From: Clarkia xantiana subsp. parviflora
Lineage: Eukaryota > Streptophyta > Magnoliopsida > Myrtales > Onagraceae
Direction of reading: 5' to 3'
Assembly (NCBI GenBank): GCA_036873135.1
Contig: JAPTYO010000026.1
Location: 3,576,001 to 3,640,000 of the forward strand
Length of the DNA: 64,000 nt
Shown: positions 33,389-43,095 of the stretch, piece after piece
Layout of the letters: the number at the start of each line of letters is the position of its first letter
Numbering within the stretch: position 1 is the stretch's first letter
The notes under the pieces: model-generated
Told to the model about the DNA's origin: nothing
The model's database searches: none
The model's input: only the letters and a program-made list of their open reading frames with translations
Program-made: the position numbers and the translations under genes

Positions 33389-36300
33389 ATGCCTTCTACT
33401 CGCTCGATGGTGGCTGGCAAGAACAGAAGGGGACAATCTGGTGGTTCCCGTCACCCTGCTGCAACAAACCTGAATTCAGTACCAGAACAAGGAGAAGACC
33501 AGAATCATCCCCCGACTGAACTCTCCCAGACAGGGGGGCAAAATGAATCGCATCCCGAAGAAGTTGCCCCTCGACACCAGGATAACAGGGGGCAGGAGGC
33601 CCCCCCGACTACAGATTTGACAAGGGCCGTGGCGGAGGCCATGCCCATGTTCCTGGCGGCTGTAGAGGCTCTCTTGGACCGAAGGGAGGCTGCAAGGAGG
33701 CAGGAGGAGATGCCCCCGCTGGAAGAAGCAACCCTACCAACAGAGGGTCGGAACGTACAGGAAGCCCCACCCCAGGGCCAGGAAGGAGGTAAGATGACCG
33801 GTCAGCCGGAGAGGTTCGTGGTTGATGGGCCAGGACCAGTTCAGCACAGGACCATTCCCCTGAATGGCCCCATCACTCCCGACCAAGTGGTAAAGATCGT
33901 GAACATCTGTATGGGAGAATAGAAGCCGCTGGTGTCGGAGTTGAGGGATCGATCCACTCATCCCTTCGTTCCCCGCCTAATAGACACCCTCGCCCCGCCA
34001 GGGCTGGGTATCCCCGAGATTAAGGAATATGATGGCGAAGGAGATCCAGTTCGTCATGTCCAGAAACATCTTATGGCGTGTCTGGGTAGAGCCCCGAATG
34101 AAGATATAGTGTGTACACTGTTCCCAAACACACTTGGAGAAAGAGCCCTGACCTGGTTCTTTAGCCTACCCCCAGGCTGCATTACCTGTTGGGCGGATAT
34201 GCACGACCGCTTCATTCGACAATACCAGGGCCGCAGACGATTGTTGAAGAGCGTGAGGTCCCTGACCCAGGTGGTGCAGAGGCCCGAGGAGTCGCTGGCA
34301 CACTATTACCAGTGGTACACAGCCAGCGTAGCAGAGATAGACGAGGAAATCTCGGAGGGCGAGACCATCCGCACCTTTATTCGGAACCTGACAGCCCCTT
34401 ATGGTTCCGACCTGATGCACAGCGTGGCTGAGAAACCTGTGTGGAATATGGAAGCATTACAGAAGAGAGTGAAGCGGCAGATCGATGTCCAGGAGTCAAA
34501 GATAGCCGCAGGAGAACTGGAGCCCCCAAAATCGAACAAAGGGAAGCAGTCGAGCAAGCCTTTCGACGATCTTAAGTCAAAAGGCAAACCTGAAGGTAGT
34601 CGAGACCGAGGTCGCTCTGGTCGAGGGGATGATAGACGTCCTCCAAGGAAGGATAAGAGGGAAGATCTCGACATTCCTCTCAACTGCTCCCTGGCGGAAG
34701 TGCTGACAGTCATGGAACGACAAGGTATCTCCAGATACCCCCCGAAGAAAGATGGAGAATTCCTGGGGTCCCGCACAGATCGCTATTGTCGGTTTCACCG
34801 CGCAAATGGCCATGACACTAATCACTGTCGAGAGCTGAAGAAGGAGATTGAAAAGCTAATCCAGAAGGGAAAGCTCAAGGAGTTCGTTGGAGACAAACGA
34901 TGCAGGTCCCGTTTTCGGTCCCGATCGCGGTCCCGCTCCCGATCCCGCGATCGGTCCCCGAAGAAAAAGAGAACTGATCCAGAGTCATCCGGTGTTCACA
35001 AAGAAAGACGAGTCATCAATGTGATTCATGGAGGATTTGCTGCTGGAGGTGATACCTCATCCGCTCGAGAGGTTTACGCCTCTAGGATTCCTACTGCGGT
35101 GGTACTAGGTAAGAGGTCTCGATCTTGGACCTTGAAAGAAGAGATGGTGATCTCCTTCTCGTCGGAAGATCTCATAGGTGTGGAGACCCCGAACGACGAT
35201 GCCTTAGTAGTAACTCTGGATGTAGACGGGTTCGAGATGAAGAGAATTCTGATTGACGGAGGAAGCTCCTCCGATATTCTATTCATGGACGCGTTGGAAG
35301 CCATGGGGAAGACGAAGAAAGATCTGAAGGAGGCAAACTTCCCGATGGTCGGGTTCTCTGGCTCAACTTCCTACCCGTTGGGAGTAATCACCTTACCAGT
35401 AAAGTTTGGTAGCGGATGGAAGTCAGAAAGGAGGAACGTGGAATTTGTCGTGGTTGATTCTGCTGGGACCTACAACGCAATTATCGGGAGAACAACCATC
35501 AATCCATTAATGGCAGTTGCCTCGACTGTGCACCAGAAGATGAAGTTCCCGACCGACCACGGAGTCGGGGAGGTCAAAGGTGACCAGGTGGCTTCCCGAA
35601 AATGCTATGTTAATGCCACCCGGAGGAGGAGGCGAGAGGCCATGACTGTCCTCCAGACAGACACAGATCCCAGAGAAGAATTTGGACATCCCGTCCCCAT
35701 AAAAGATCTGAAAGATATGTTGGGAGAAACCGTGGAAGCCTACGTGGATGATATGCTGGTGAAGTCCCGACAAACTGAGGATCACGTGCACAACCTCACC
35801 ATGGCGTTTGAGCGGATAAAGCTCCGTCAAGTTCGCTTGAACCCGACAAAGTACGCCTTTAAAGTCCATTCAGGGAAGTGTTTGAGCTCCAGGATGAACC
35901 AAAGAGGAATTGAAGTAAACCCAGAGAAACTGAGGGCAATCAAGGAGATGTAGTCTCCGATAAACCATCGGAAGAGGCACTTCCTGGAAAAGGCGACCTT
36001 GTCAAACATCGACCCAACGCATGTACGCACCGTTGAAGCAAAATCGGAGGAGGAGCCCACTTGGATGACCCCGATAGTCGTGTATCTGACTACGGGGGCA
36101 ATCCCCGAGGATAAGGTAGCAGCAGACAGGATATGTTGGATCGCGTCTAATTATGTGATGCTGGATAATCAGCTGTACAAGAAGGGCTGGTTCTCGACTC
36201 CATACCTGAAGTGTGTAGCAGAACCCAACACCAATCGAATCCTGAAGGAAATGCATGAGGGGATCGCGGCTTGTCATGAAGGGGCCCGATCCATTTTGAG

Positions 36301-36820
36301 GAAGGTGTTGAACTTGGACTATTACTGGCCCACGATGAGCAAAGAAGCAACGGCGTTGGTCCGATCATGCGACGCGTGCCAGAGGTACGCCCCGAGTATT
36401 GTGGCCCCAGCTGCCAACCTGACATCCATCAAGAGCGCTAGGCCCTTCACGCAGTGGGGCATCGACTTGGTGGGACCTCTTCCACAAACACAAGGACAAT
36501 GTAAGTATTTACTGGTAGTTATCGATTATTTTTCAAAATGGATAGAGGCGAAGGCATTAGCCAGAACAACGGGGAATCAGATCGTCAAGTTCCTCCAAAC
36601 CCACATCGTGTCCAGATATGGGATTCCTAAGGTGGTGACCAGCGACAATGGCCCACCGTTTAACGGATCTCAGGAGAGGAAGTATCTGGAAGACCTCGAT
36701 GGCAGAGCGATAAAGCATTCTCAGTGGCGAACACTTGAAGAAACACCATGCTTGAAGAAAGTCGCCTTAAGTGGTGCCCGAGAAAGTCGCCTTAAGTGGT
36801 GCCCAATAAAGTCGCCTTAG
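33389..36820 (+). pseudogene. B2 gag-pol with intact protease region but deleted RT, RNase H and integrase ends
   Basis: ATG 33389 (MPSTRSMVAG). Gag runs to a TAG at 33920, where B has CAG, and continues in the same frame from 33932: TLGERALTWFFSLPPG, zinc-knuckle-like CRFHRANGHDTNHC, SR tract, protease LIDGGSSSDILF. Near 35705 the frame jumps from the end of protease to AYVDDMLVKSRQ, removing the first RT half. A TAG follows EM at 35951. Next comes a jump over the RT end and all RNase H to the integrase zinc finger (HEGIAACHEGARS, CDACQRYAP) and core (DLVGPLPQ, SDNGPPF), then a jump over the third catalytic residue to the last residues. The jumps keep frame. It cannot encode RT, RNase H or integrase. 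Confidence 0.9.
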
Positions 36821-37920
36821 GTGGTGCCCGATGTAAAATCGCCTTAAGTGGTGTATGTTGTTTATCGTTTAATTCGATGTAAACCTATTTTATGCCAATA
36901 AATAAAGAGGTTGCTTCCAAACAAGAGTTGTCCTTAGATTTATGTTAAGTATGAAAGTCGCCTTCAGTGGTGCACGACGAAAGTCGCCTTCAGTGGTGCA
37001 CGACGAAAGTCGCCTTCAGTGGTGCACGACGAAAGTCGCCTTCAGTGGTGCACGATGCAAGTCGCCTTCAGTGGTGCACGATGAAAGTCGCCTTCAGTGG
37101 TGCACGATGAAAGTCGCCTTCAACGGCGCACGATGCAAGTCGCCTTCAGTGGTGCACGATGAAAGTCGCCTTCAGTGGTGCACGATGAAAGTCGCCTTCA
37201 GTGGTGCACGATGAAAGTCGCCTTCAACGGCGCACGATGCAAGTCGCCTTCAGTGGTGCACGATGAAAGTCGCCTTCAGTGGCGCACGATGAAAGTCGCC
37301 TTCAACGGCGCACGATGCAAGTCGCCTTCAGTGGTGCACGATGAAAGTCGCCTTCAGTGGCGCACGATGAAAGTCGCCTTCAGTGGTGCACGATGAAAGT
37401 CGCCTTCAACGGCGCACGATGCAAGTCGCCTTCAGTGGTGCACGATGAAAGTCGCCTTCAGTGGCGCACGGTGAAAGTCGCCTTCAGTGGTGCACGATGA
37501 AAATCGCCTTCAATGGCGCACGATGCAAGTCGCCTTTAGTGGTGCACGATTCTTAGATTTACTCTAAGTAATATAAAGTTGTCTCAAGTGATGCCCGAGA
37601 AAAGACGCCTTAAGTGGTGCACAATACTTAGGTTTATTCTAAGTATCCGAAAGTCGCCTTCAAGGGTGCACAATACTAAGTCGCCTTAAGTGGTGCGTGA
37701 TCTTTAGGTCTATCCTAAATAACTTTTAAAGACGTCTTAAGTGATGCATTCGATATTAAGTCGCCTTAAGTGGTGCAAGTTATTAGATCGTCGGGAGGAC
37801 GTCTGAGAAATTCGTAAGTATCGAAGTTTCGACAGCCAAGCACTAAGTCGTCTTAAGTGATGCACTCGACGTTAAGTCGCCTTAAGTGGTGCAAGTTATT
37901 AAATCGTCGTGAAGGACGTA
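36760..37920. repeat. B2 tandem array: 23 perfect-length 26-bp units flanked by degenerate ones
   Basis: 36953-37550 is 598 bp, that is 23 units of 26 bp with no length change, on the pattern GAAAGTCGCCTTCAGTGGTG plus CACGAT. Two marked unit types (one with TTCAACGGCG, the next starting GCAAG) recur every three or four units, so blocks of about 78-104 bp have been copied. On both sides are looser AAGTCGCCTTAAGTGGTGC units, the complement of the array in B. Confidence 0.93.
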
Positions 37921-38166
37921 TGAGAATTAAAGAAGTCACTCGGAGAAGTGCAACAAAAGATTGGAATAAAAGAAGTTTGATATTGATAAAGGGGCTCAAA
38001 GACCTTTGGATATAGCAGTTATCCATAAAACCCTGAGGAAACGTAGAGAAGAAGACTGACAACCTTAGGTAACTGAGCCAAGGAATAGATCCCCGACTCT
38101 AGTATTGGAAAAATCGGGAGTTGGAAGACACGACGAACTAAAAGTCCCTCATGTCTTGGGGGCAAA

Positions 38167-38863
38167 TGATGGGTCCGACTATAGCCGTCAGGCCCTTTAA
38201 CGGCGAGGAAACGGCAAACAGGCCCACCAGGCCCAGAGTAAGGGTCAAGATGACCTAGGAGAAGGGTCCCGATGAAGGGAGTCCCGACGAAGCAGGGTCC
38301 CGACAGAGTCGGTCCCGACAGTGGAGCTAGAAGCTCCCGACGAGAAGCCTTTAAGTAGGCCCCGATGATGAATCCCTGAGAATGATTGGCCCTGTCACGA
38401 TGACGAGGGGCCCCGAGCGGTGACACAACGAGATAACTCTGGAGTCCCCGACGGGAGTCGGGACTCGTTACCAGAGGATAAAGCCAAGATATGCGGGGCG
38501 TGGCCGAGATATACGGAACGTGGTTAAGATACACGGATCGTGGCCGAGATACGCGGGGCATGGCTAAGATACGCGAGATCGTGTACGAGATAAGCGGGAT
38601 ACGGGTTAACCACCCCTAACGGTTCGCCAGGTACCTGAGGCACCTCTTTGCCTATAAAAGGGCAGGAGGTCACCTCAGATCACTTACGTTGAAATTGAAT
38701 ACTTTTGATATCTGTTGCTTGCCAGTCAAACGAGGTACTCATTTAAGCATCGGAGAGGGATTCTGGGTCACCGCCCGGTCTATCCCCTCTTGCAGGATTG
38801 CGTGGAGCAAAGGAGCTAGGATTGCCGTCAAGATCCGTGCCGGAGTTTCACCGTGATCCAACA
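38167..38863 (+). repeat. 3' LTR of B2 (697 bp)
   Basis: Same length as the 5' LTR and apparently identical. Preceded by PPT CATGTCTTGGGGGCAAA. Confidence 0.93.
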
Positions 38864-38889
38864 TTGGCGCCGTCTGTGGGAAACTAACA
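38864..38889 (+). other. PBS and leader fragment after the right LTR of B2
   Basis: 26 bp identical to 33353-33378 (TTGGCGCCGTCTGTGGGAAA then CTAACA). A 3' LTR should be followed by host DNA, so the right LTR also looks like a 5' LTR of a second, lost body. Confidence 0.85.
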
Positions 38890-40140
38890 TCAAGATGATG
38901 GTGATCCAACAGGGATCACTCCATCGTTGATGGTGATGGGGATATCCCACCTGCCACAGGATCGTCTCTACATCAAGATGAAATCTAATGAAGTGGAGGA
39001 GGACACCTGCCTTTTATGGCTAGGTAAAGGCAAGGTATAAAAAAAATTTAATTGTCTTTTAGAATTTTACGTTGTTGGGATCAAAGTTCCGTGGCCCTAA
39101 CTTTCGGTAATGAACTTTAGGATGTCGCCTCGCCTTGTCTCTTTGGTATCTATCTTAACCTCGATGGGTTCTTCATTTCCTTTGTGGAGATTTTGGTGGC
39201 GTTAACCTTAAAAGGGGGTGAGGATTTGCCTCTCATTCCACTCCCAAGCTTAAGTCAGTAATAGAATATGAGAGTATAATACTTGTAAAAGTATATGAGA
39301 ATAATAAATAATGAAAGTACTCAAATGTATTTATAGGGAGGTTTTACCGACTTTATGTGGGGTTACCCTTTGTAGAGAGTTTCTGTCCAAAGTCGGTACA
39401 AGTAGGTGACAAGCAGGTTGCCACCTCACCATTCCTTAAGAGGAAGGTTTCTTCAGAGAGGCGGTGGAAGCCGGTCTCCACCTGGACCCATTCCTTAAAA
39501 GGAAGGGTTTTCTTAATAGTACTTGGCTCCCGACTCGACTCATGCCTTAAGAGGGGGAGTCTTTATTTAGTGGCATCGCCATTCTTCGTATGTTATCTTA
39601 GATGTCGACATCTGTAAACATGGTTGTCGACTAACTGTCTTCAGATCTTCATTCTGAACAAGAGTAGTCGTCAACTCGTATTTTGGAGTCTCGACTTAGA
39701 TGCTCACGATTATCTATTGGATGTCTTCTTCTCTTCTATAATCGTAACCCAACATTTGGCCACGAGACTTGAGTCGTTGAATTCATTTTGATGAAGAAAA
39801 GGGCTTAAGTCGAGTATTGTCTTCAAGATATTTCAGCGGGATTTTTGCGATGTTGGGTAGCAATTTTGATTCTTTCTAATGTCGTAGGTGGGACCTTGAC
39901 CTCGTGAACGGGGCATAGGCTATTACCTTTAACTTTTTGAACGTAGGAGGGTCAAGGTAAGCCCAAGGGTCGTTTGTGAATTTACAACGGTAACTTCTAC
40001 AATCATTACGCCAATACGGAGTGTCTTGGGAAGAGCTTCTTCGAGAAGAAGCGTTATGAATCCAGTATAAATGGTGGAGTTCACTTCTCTGATTTTTACT
40101 TCTCACTTCTACGCTTATCCTCACTCTGGCGAATCAATAC
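38890..40140. other. Relic of older Tat sequence with degenerate repeats
   Basis: Contains degenerate CACCTC-ATTCCTTAAGAGGAAGG phrases (39405-39560), probably a decayed array. An AT-richer stretch follows, with a pyrimidine-rich end before 40140 that may be the leader of the next ORF. No supported gene. Confidence 0.4.
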
Positions 40141-40274
40141 AGCGTTTTCTTTACCAACCCTAATTTTCCACGCCATTGTTCTCCTGGAGGGAGGATTCTT
40201 ATTGGCGTTTCCACTCTAAGTTCGTCAAGTCCTTCTCAAGAAACCTCTCTTCTTCATCTCTCTCCAGAACACCC

Positions 40275-40745
40275 ATGGCACCAAGGATCCCCTCAGGTAA
40301 ATCTTCTGGTTTTTTTCCTCCTGTCCTGAATCCTAAGGTTATTAAGATTTCGGGCCCAGCTTTTATGGAGGCGGTAACCCTAGCCAACCTAACGAATGAA
40401 GATAGGCCTCGATATGGTGGTGTCTTTCACGATTCGTATTCTCCCTTTGAGGGGGAAGTTAACGTTTACTCCCAGCAGATTGAGGCCGGACTTCGTTTCC
40501 CCTTCTGTGATGAGCTTTCGGAAATTTGCGAGCATTATGGCATTCATCCATGTCGGCTCTCAATGGACGCCATCCGTAATTGGTTTGGCTTTCGTTGCTT
40601 TTGTGACGCCCAAGGATGGCGTTAGAGTCATCAAGTCCTCGGGTGTTTTTATTGCCTTGAGGGGAATGACCAAAGGATCTACGCCTTCAAACCCTGGTGG
40701 CCAAAAAGCGACGAGTCTCTTTCTTGGAGGTTCAATAAATCCTTT
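40275..40745 (+). pseudogene. Relic of a Tat antisense ORF with PF04195-like segment
   Basis: From ATG 40275 (MAPRIPSGKSSG) the frame stays open to 40625 and includes QQIEAGLRFPFCDELSEIC and EHYGIHPCRLSMDAIRNWFG, which match the QISAGIRFPFCGNMVEMC and FSPHAIRVWNAFQLL blocks of F. After a stop at 40623 related sequence goes on in other frames (YAFKPWWPKSDESLF). The rest of the gene is missing. It belongs to a family distinct from B and F. Confidence 0.6.
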
Positions 40746-41010
40746 GATATAGGAATAAAATCCTATAACGCAAATTGGAAGGAATATTGATCATCAGTTG
40801 GAATGTCTTATAATCTTAATTCCTATCTTTGAAATTTTTTGGCTTTCGCTTGATGGCATGGACGTTGCACCGGGAGGCCACCAGAACATGAAGTAACTGT
40901 TAAAGAACATTAGGGCTTGACCATTTGTAGTTGAGGCACAAAGCACTGTCTTGCGACAGCTCATTTGTAATTGGTCTCACTGATGTTTACTCAATACAAG
41001 AAAGGAAATG
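40746..41010. other. Unassigned sequence
   Basis: 265 bp before the foldback element. I see no gene, repeat or LTR edge. Confidence 0.5.
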
Positions 41011-41994
41011 GAGGGGTAAGGGTTAAGAACACAATAGGGGCCTGAATGTTTGCCCATGTTGCCAAAATGGGTCTGAATTGAAAAAACGTATTATTAAGGG
41101 CCTGAATTATGAGTTTTGTGTTTTTTCATGTCTCCGTCCAAATTTTCTTTTAAATAGAACCACGTGAAAAGACAAAAATACTATTTTGTAATTATTATAC
41201 AATTCATCAATTTAATTAATAAAATGTGAAATGTCTAAAATACCCCTACACACTAATTATGCCCTTAAGGCCACCACGCTCCGGCCACCGCCCGACGATC
41301 ACCACCCGGCTCCGGCGACCACCACCGACCTCTGGCGACCACCACCGGCCTCCGGCGACCACCACCGACCTCCGGCGACGACCGAAAAGCTCCGATCGGA
41401 GCCAAAAAGCTTTGGAGCTCCGGTCGGAGCCAGAAAGCTCCAGATCGGAGCTCTGTGGCTCCGATTGGGGCCACAGAGCTCCAGATCGGGAGCCATAGAG
41501 CTCCGATCTAGAGCCCTGTGGCCCCGATCGGAGCCACAGAGCTCCGATCGGAGCTTTGTGGCTCCGATCAGAGCTTTTCGGTCATCGTCGGAGGTCGGTG
41601 GTGGTCGTCGGAGGCCGGTGGGGGTCGCCGGAGGTCGGTGGTGGTCGCCGGAGGCCGGGGATGGTCGCCAGAGGCCGGTGGTGGTAGCCGGAGTCGGGGT
41701 GGTGGTGGTCGCCGGAGCTGTGGTGGCTTAAAGGGTATTTTCGTCATTTTAGGTCAAACATATGAAAGACAAACTTTGGTCAAAGGGCATTTTCGGGTTT
41801 TCAAATTATTTTTGGTCACATGCCAAGCATGTGACCACTTTCCGTCACTTTTAACAGAAAAATAGACGGAGACCTCACTTATACACAAAACTCAAATTTC
41901 AGGCCCTAAATAATACGTTTTTTTCAATTCAGACCCGTTTTGGCAACATGGGCAAACATTCAGGCCCCTATTGTGTTCTTAACCCGAGGGGTAA
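41011..41994. mobile_element. Foldback Mutator-like element with 9-bp target duplication
   Basis: GAGGGGTAA occurs at 41011-41019 and 41986-41994. Between them, 41020-41985 starts GGGTTAAGAACACAATAGGG and ends in its reverse complement. The terminal repeats match for about 100-125 bp with a few changes. After a divergent AT-rich section a second, GC-rich inverted repeat follows (about 41268-41480 against 41500-41733), built of degenerate CCGGCGACCACCACCGACCT units and GCTCCGATCGGAGC palindromes. There is no transposase. The 9-bp duplication and long termini are typical of Mutator-like elements. Open frames inside are by-products of the GC-rich repeats. Confidence 0.85.
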
Positions 41995-42596
41995 TGTATT
42001 CTTTAGGATGTAGGAAATGAATAGTGTCTTCTTCTTTTGATAAGATTCATTAGTTAAAGGAATGCTCAAGACTACAAAATTTGGCGGGGAAGTGAGGAAG
42101 TGGTTCCAGATACAGATACACTACTGAGGTTCGTCTCTTCTTTCTCCATTGAGAAAAAAGAGTTGGTTTTGAAATCTATCATGTAGTATTTTTTAGCAGA
42201 AATTTCTGATATTGAAATATGGTATTGGTCCTTCTCCTTCCGATGGTTTGTATGATTGTCCCAACTTCCTTCTGTTGTAGGTGCCATGTCTTCCTATATT
42301 ACCTAGGTTCGAGAAGATGAACTTAATCTTGGAGTATGAACTTCTCCCTCAAGACTTTTATTTTCTTCTTTGCTTCGAAGATTTCATATTTTTTATTTTT
42401 GCGGCCACGTGTAAATGTAGATATTAGAGTTTCATTTAAGTCTATTTCTTTGATAATTTATGGATAATACAAGACTATTTCAGTAGTTTCTTGATGGGAT
42501 TCTGAATGAAATTGATGAAGACCTTAACTATGCTGATGGATGTGAAAACTATCTACTAGGTAAATCAAAGTAGCTCTTTTGTTATGTACTCCTACT
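41995..42596. other. Older locus, segment 1, with possible exon
   Basis: AT-rich, intron-like sequence. An open stretch near 42485-42560 (FLDGILNEIDEDLNYADGC) ends at CTAG/GTAAATC, a plausible donor. I do not recognise a gene. It resumes at 47969 after copia G. Confidence 0.35.
42592..42596. repeat. Target-site duplicate of copia G, left (CTACT)
   Basis: CTACT before the LTR; the same bases follow the right LTR at 47969-47973. Confidence 0.8.
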
Positions 42597-42885
42597 TTTT
42601 GAGTTTTGGATGTGTTTGTTCAAGTTGGAGTGTTTGTGGACCAACTTGTTATTTGTAATTGTTGTTATGTGTCTTTTATTTTCTTTGTGGGTTCAAGTTC
42701 CTTCTTGTAAAACTTAAGGGTGAACTCTGAATTTATTTTCGGAGGTCCCCTATTTAGTGTTATTAGGGTGATAGATGGCCAGTTGAAGGAACCCATCTAA
42801 GTGATCCCGCACATTCTCTGTTTGCTTTCTCTCGTTCATTTCACCTAGGGTTAGGGTTCCGTTGATTGCGTTCCAGAAATCATTA
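42597..42885 (+). repeat. 5' LTR of copia G (289 bp)
   Basis: From TTTTGAGTTTTGG to AGAAATCATTA. Placing the ends to give the CTACT duplicate and to abut PBS and PPT leaves termini that are not TG...CA; an inner TGAG...ATCA pair exists but would leave no duplicate. Confidence 0.85.
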
Positions 42886-42897
42886 TGGTATCAGAGC
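42886..42897 (+). other. Primer-binding site of copia G (initiator tRNA-Met)
   Basis: TGGTATCAGAGC directly after the LTR. Confidence 0.93.
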
Positions 42898-43095
42898 AGA
42901 AGGAGGTGATTCATCCTCCATTCTCACGATCTTGAAGACTTCCGTTGATTACTCTCTCCTTCGCCTTCGAGACAACCATCTGTTTTACGATTCCATTCTA
43001 CTGAGTCATCGCGACGTTTCAGGTTCTTCGCCTTCATCCCCGAAACCTGATTTCCCTTCCAAAGATTTCAGCATTTTCGAAAGCTTCTTTCTATC

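Larger units (their letters stand above)
32656..38863 (+). mobile_element. Gypsy/Tat-type element B2, young LTRs, pol heavily deleted
   Basis: Plus-strand relative of B. 5' LTR 32656-33352, PBS, gag with one stop, protease, pol fragments with three deletions, a 26-bp array (36953-37550), PPT (CATGTCTTGGGGGCAAA), 3' LTR 38167-38863. The LTRs are both 697 bp and I found no difference by eye. The antisense gene is absent. No 5-bp duplicate flanks the pair, and the right LTR is followed by 26 bp of PBS-side sequence (38864-38889). Confidence 0.88.

Noticed and set aside
36942..37396. Repeat with constant unit length that could suggest a CRISPR array
   Set aside because: Units are contiguous 26-mers without unique spacers, inside a plant retrotransposon.
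41226..41865. ORFs of 90-166 aa in the GC-rich part of the foldback element
   Set aside because: They arise in several frames from the GC-rich inverted repeats; no transposase motif.
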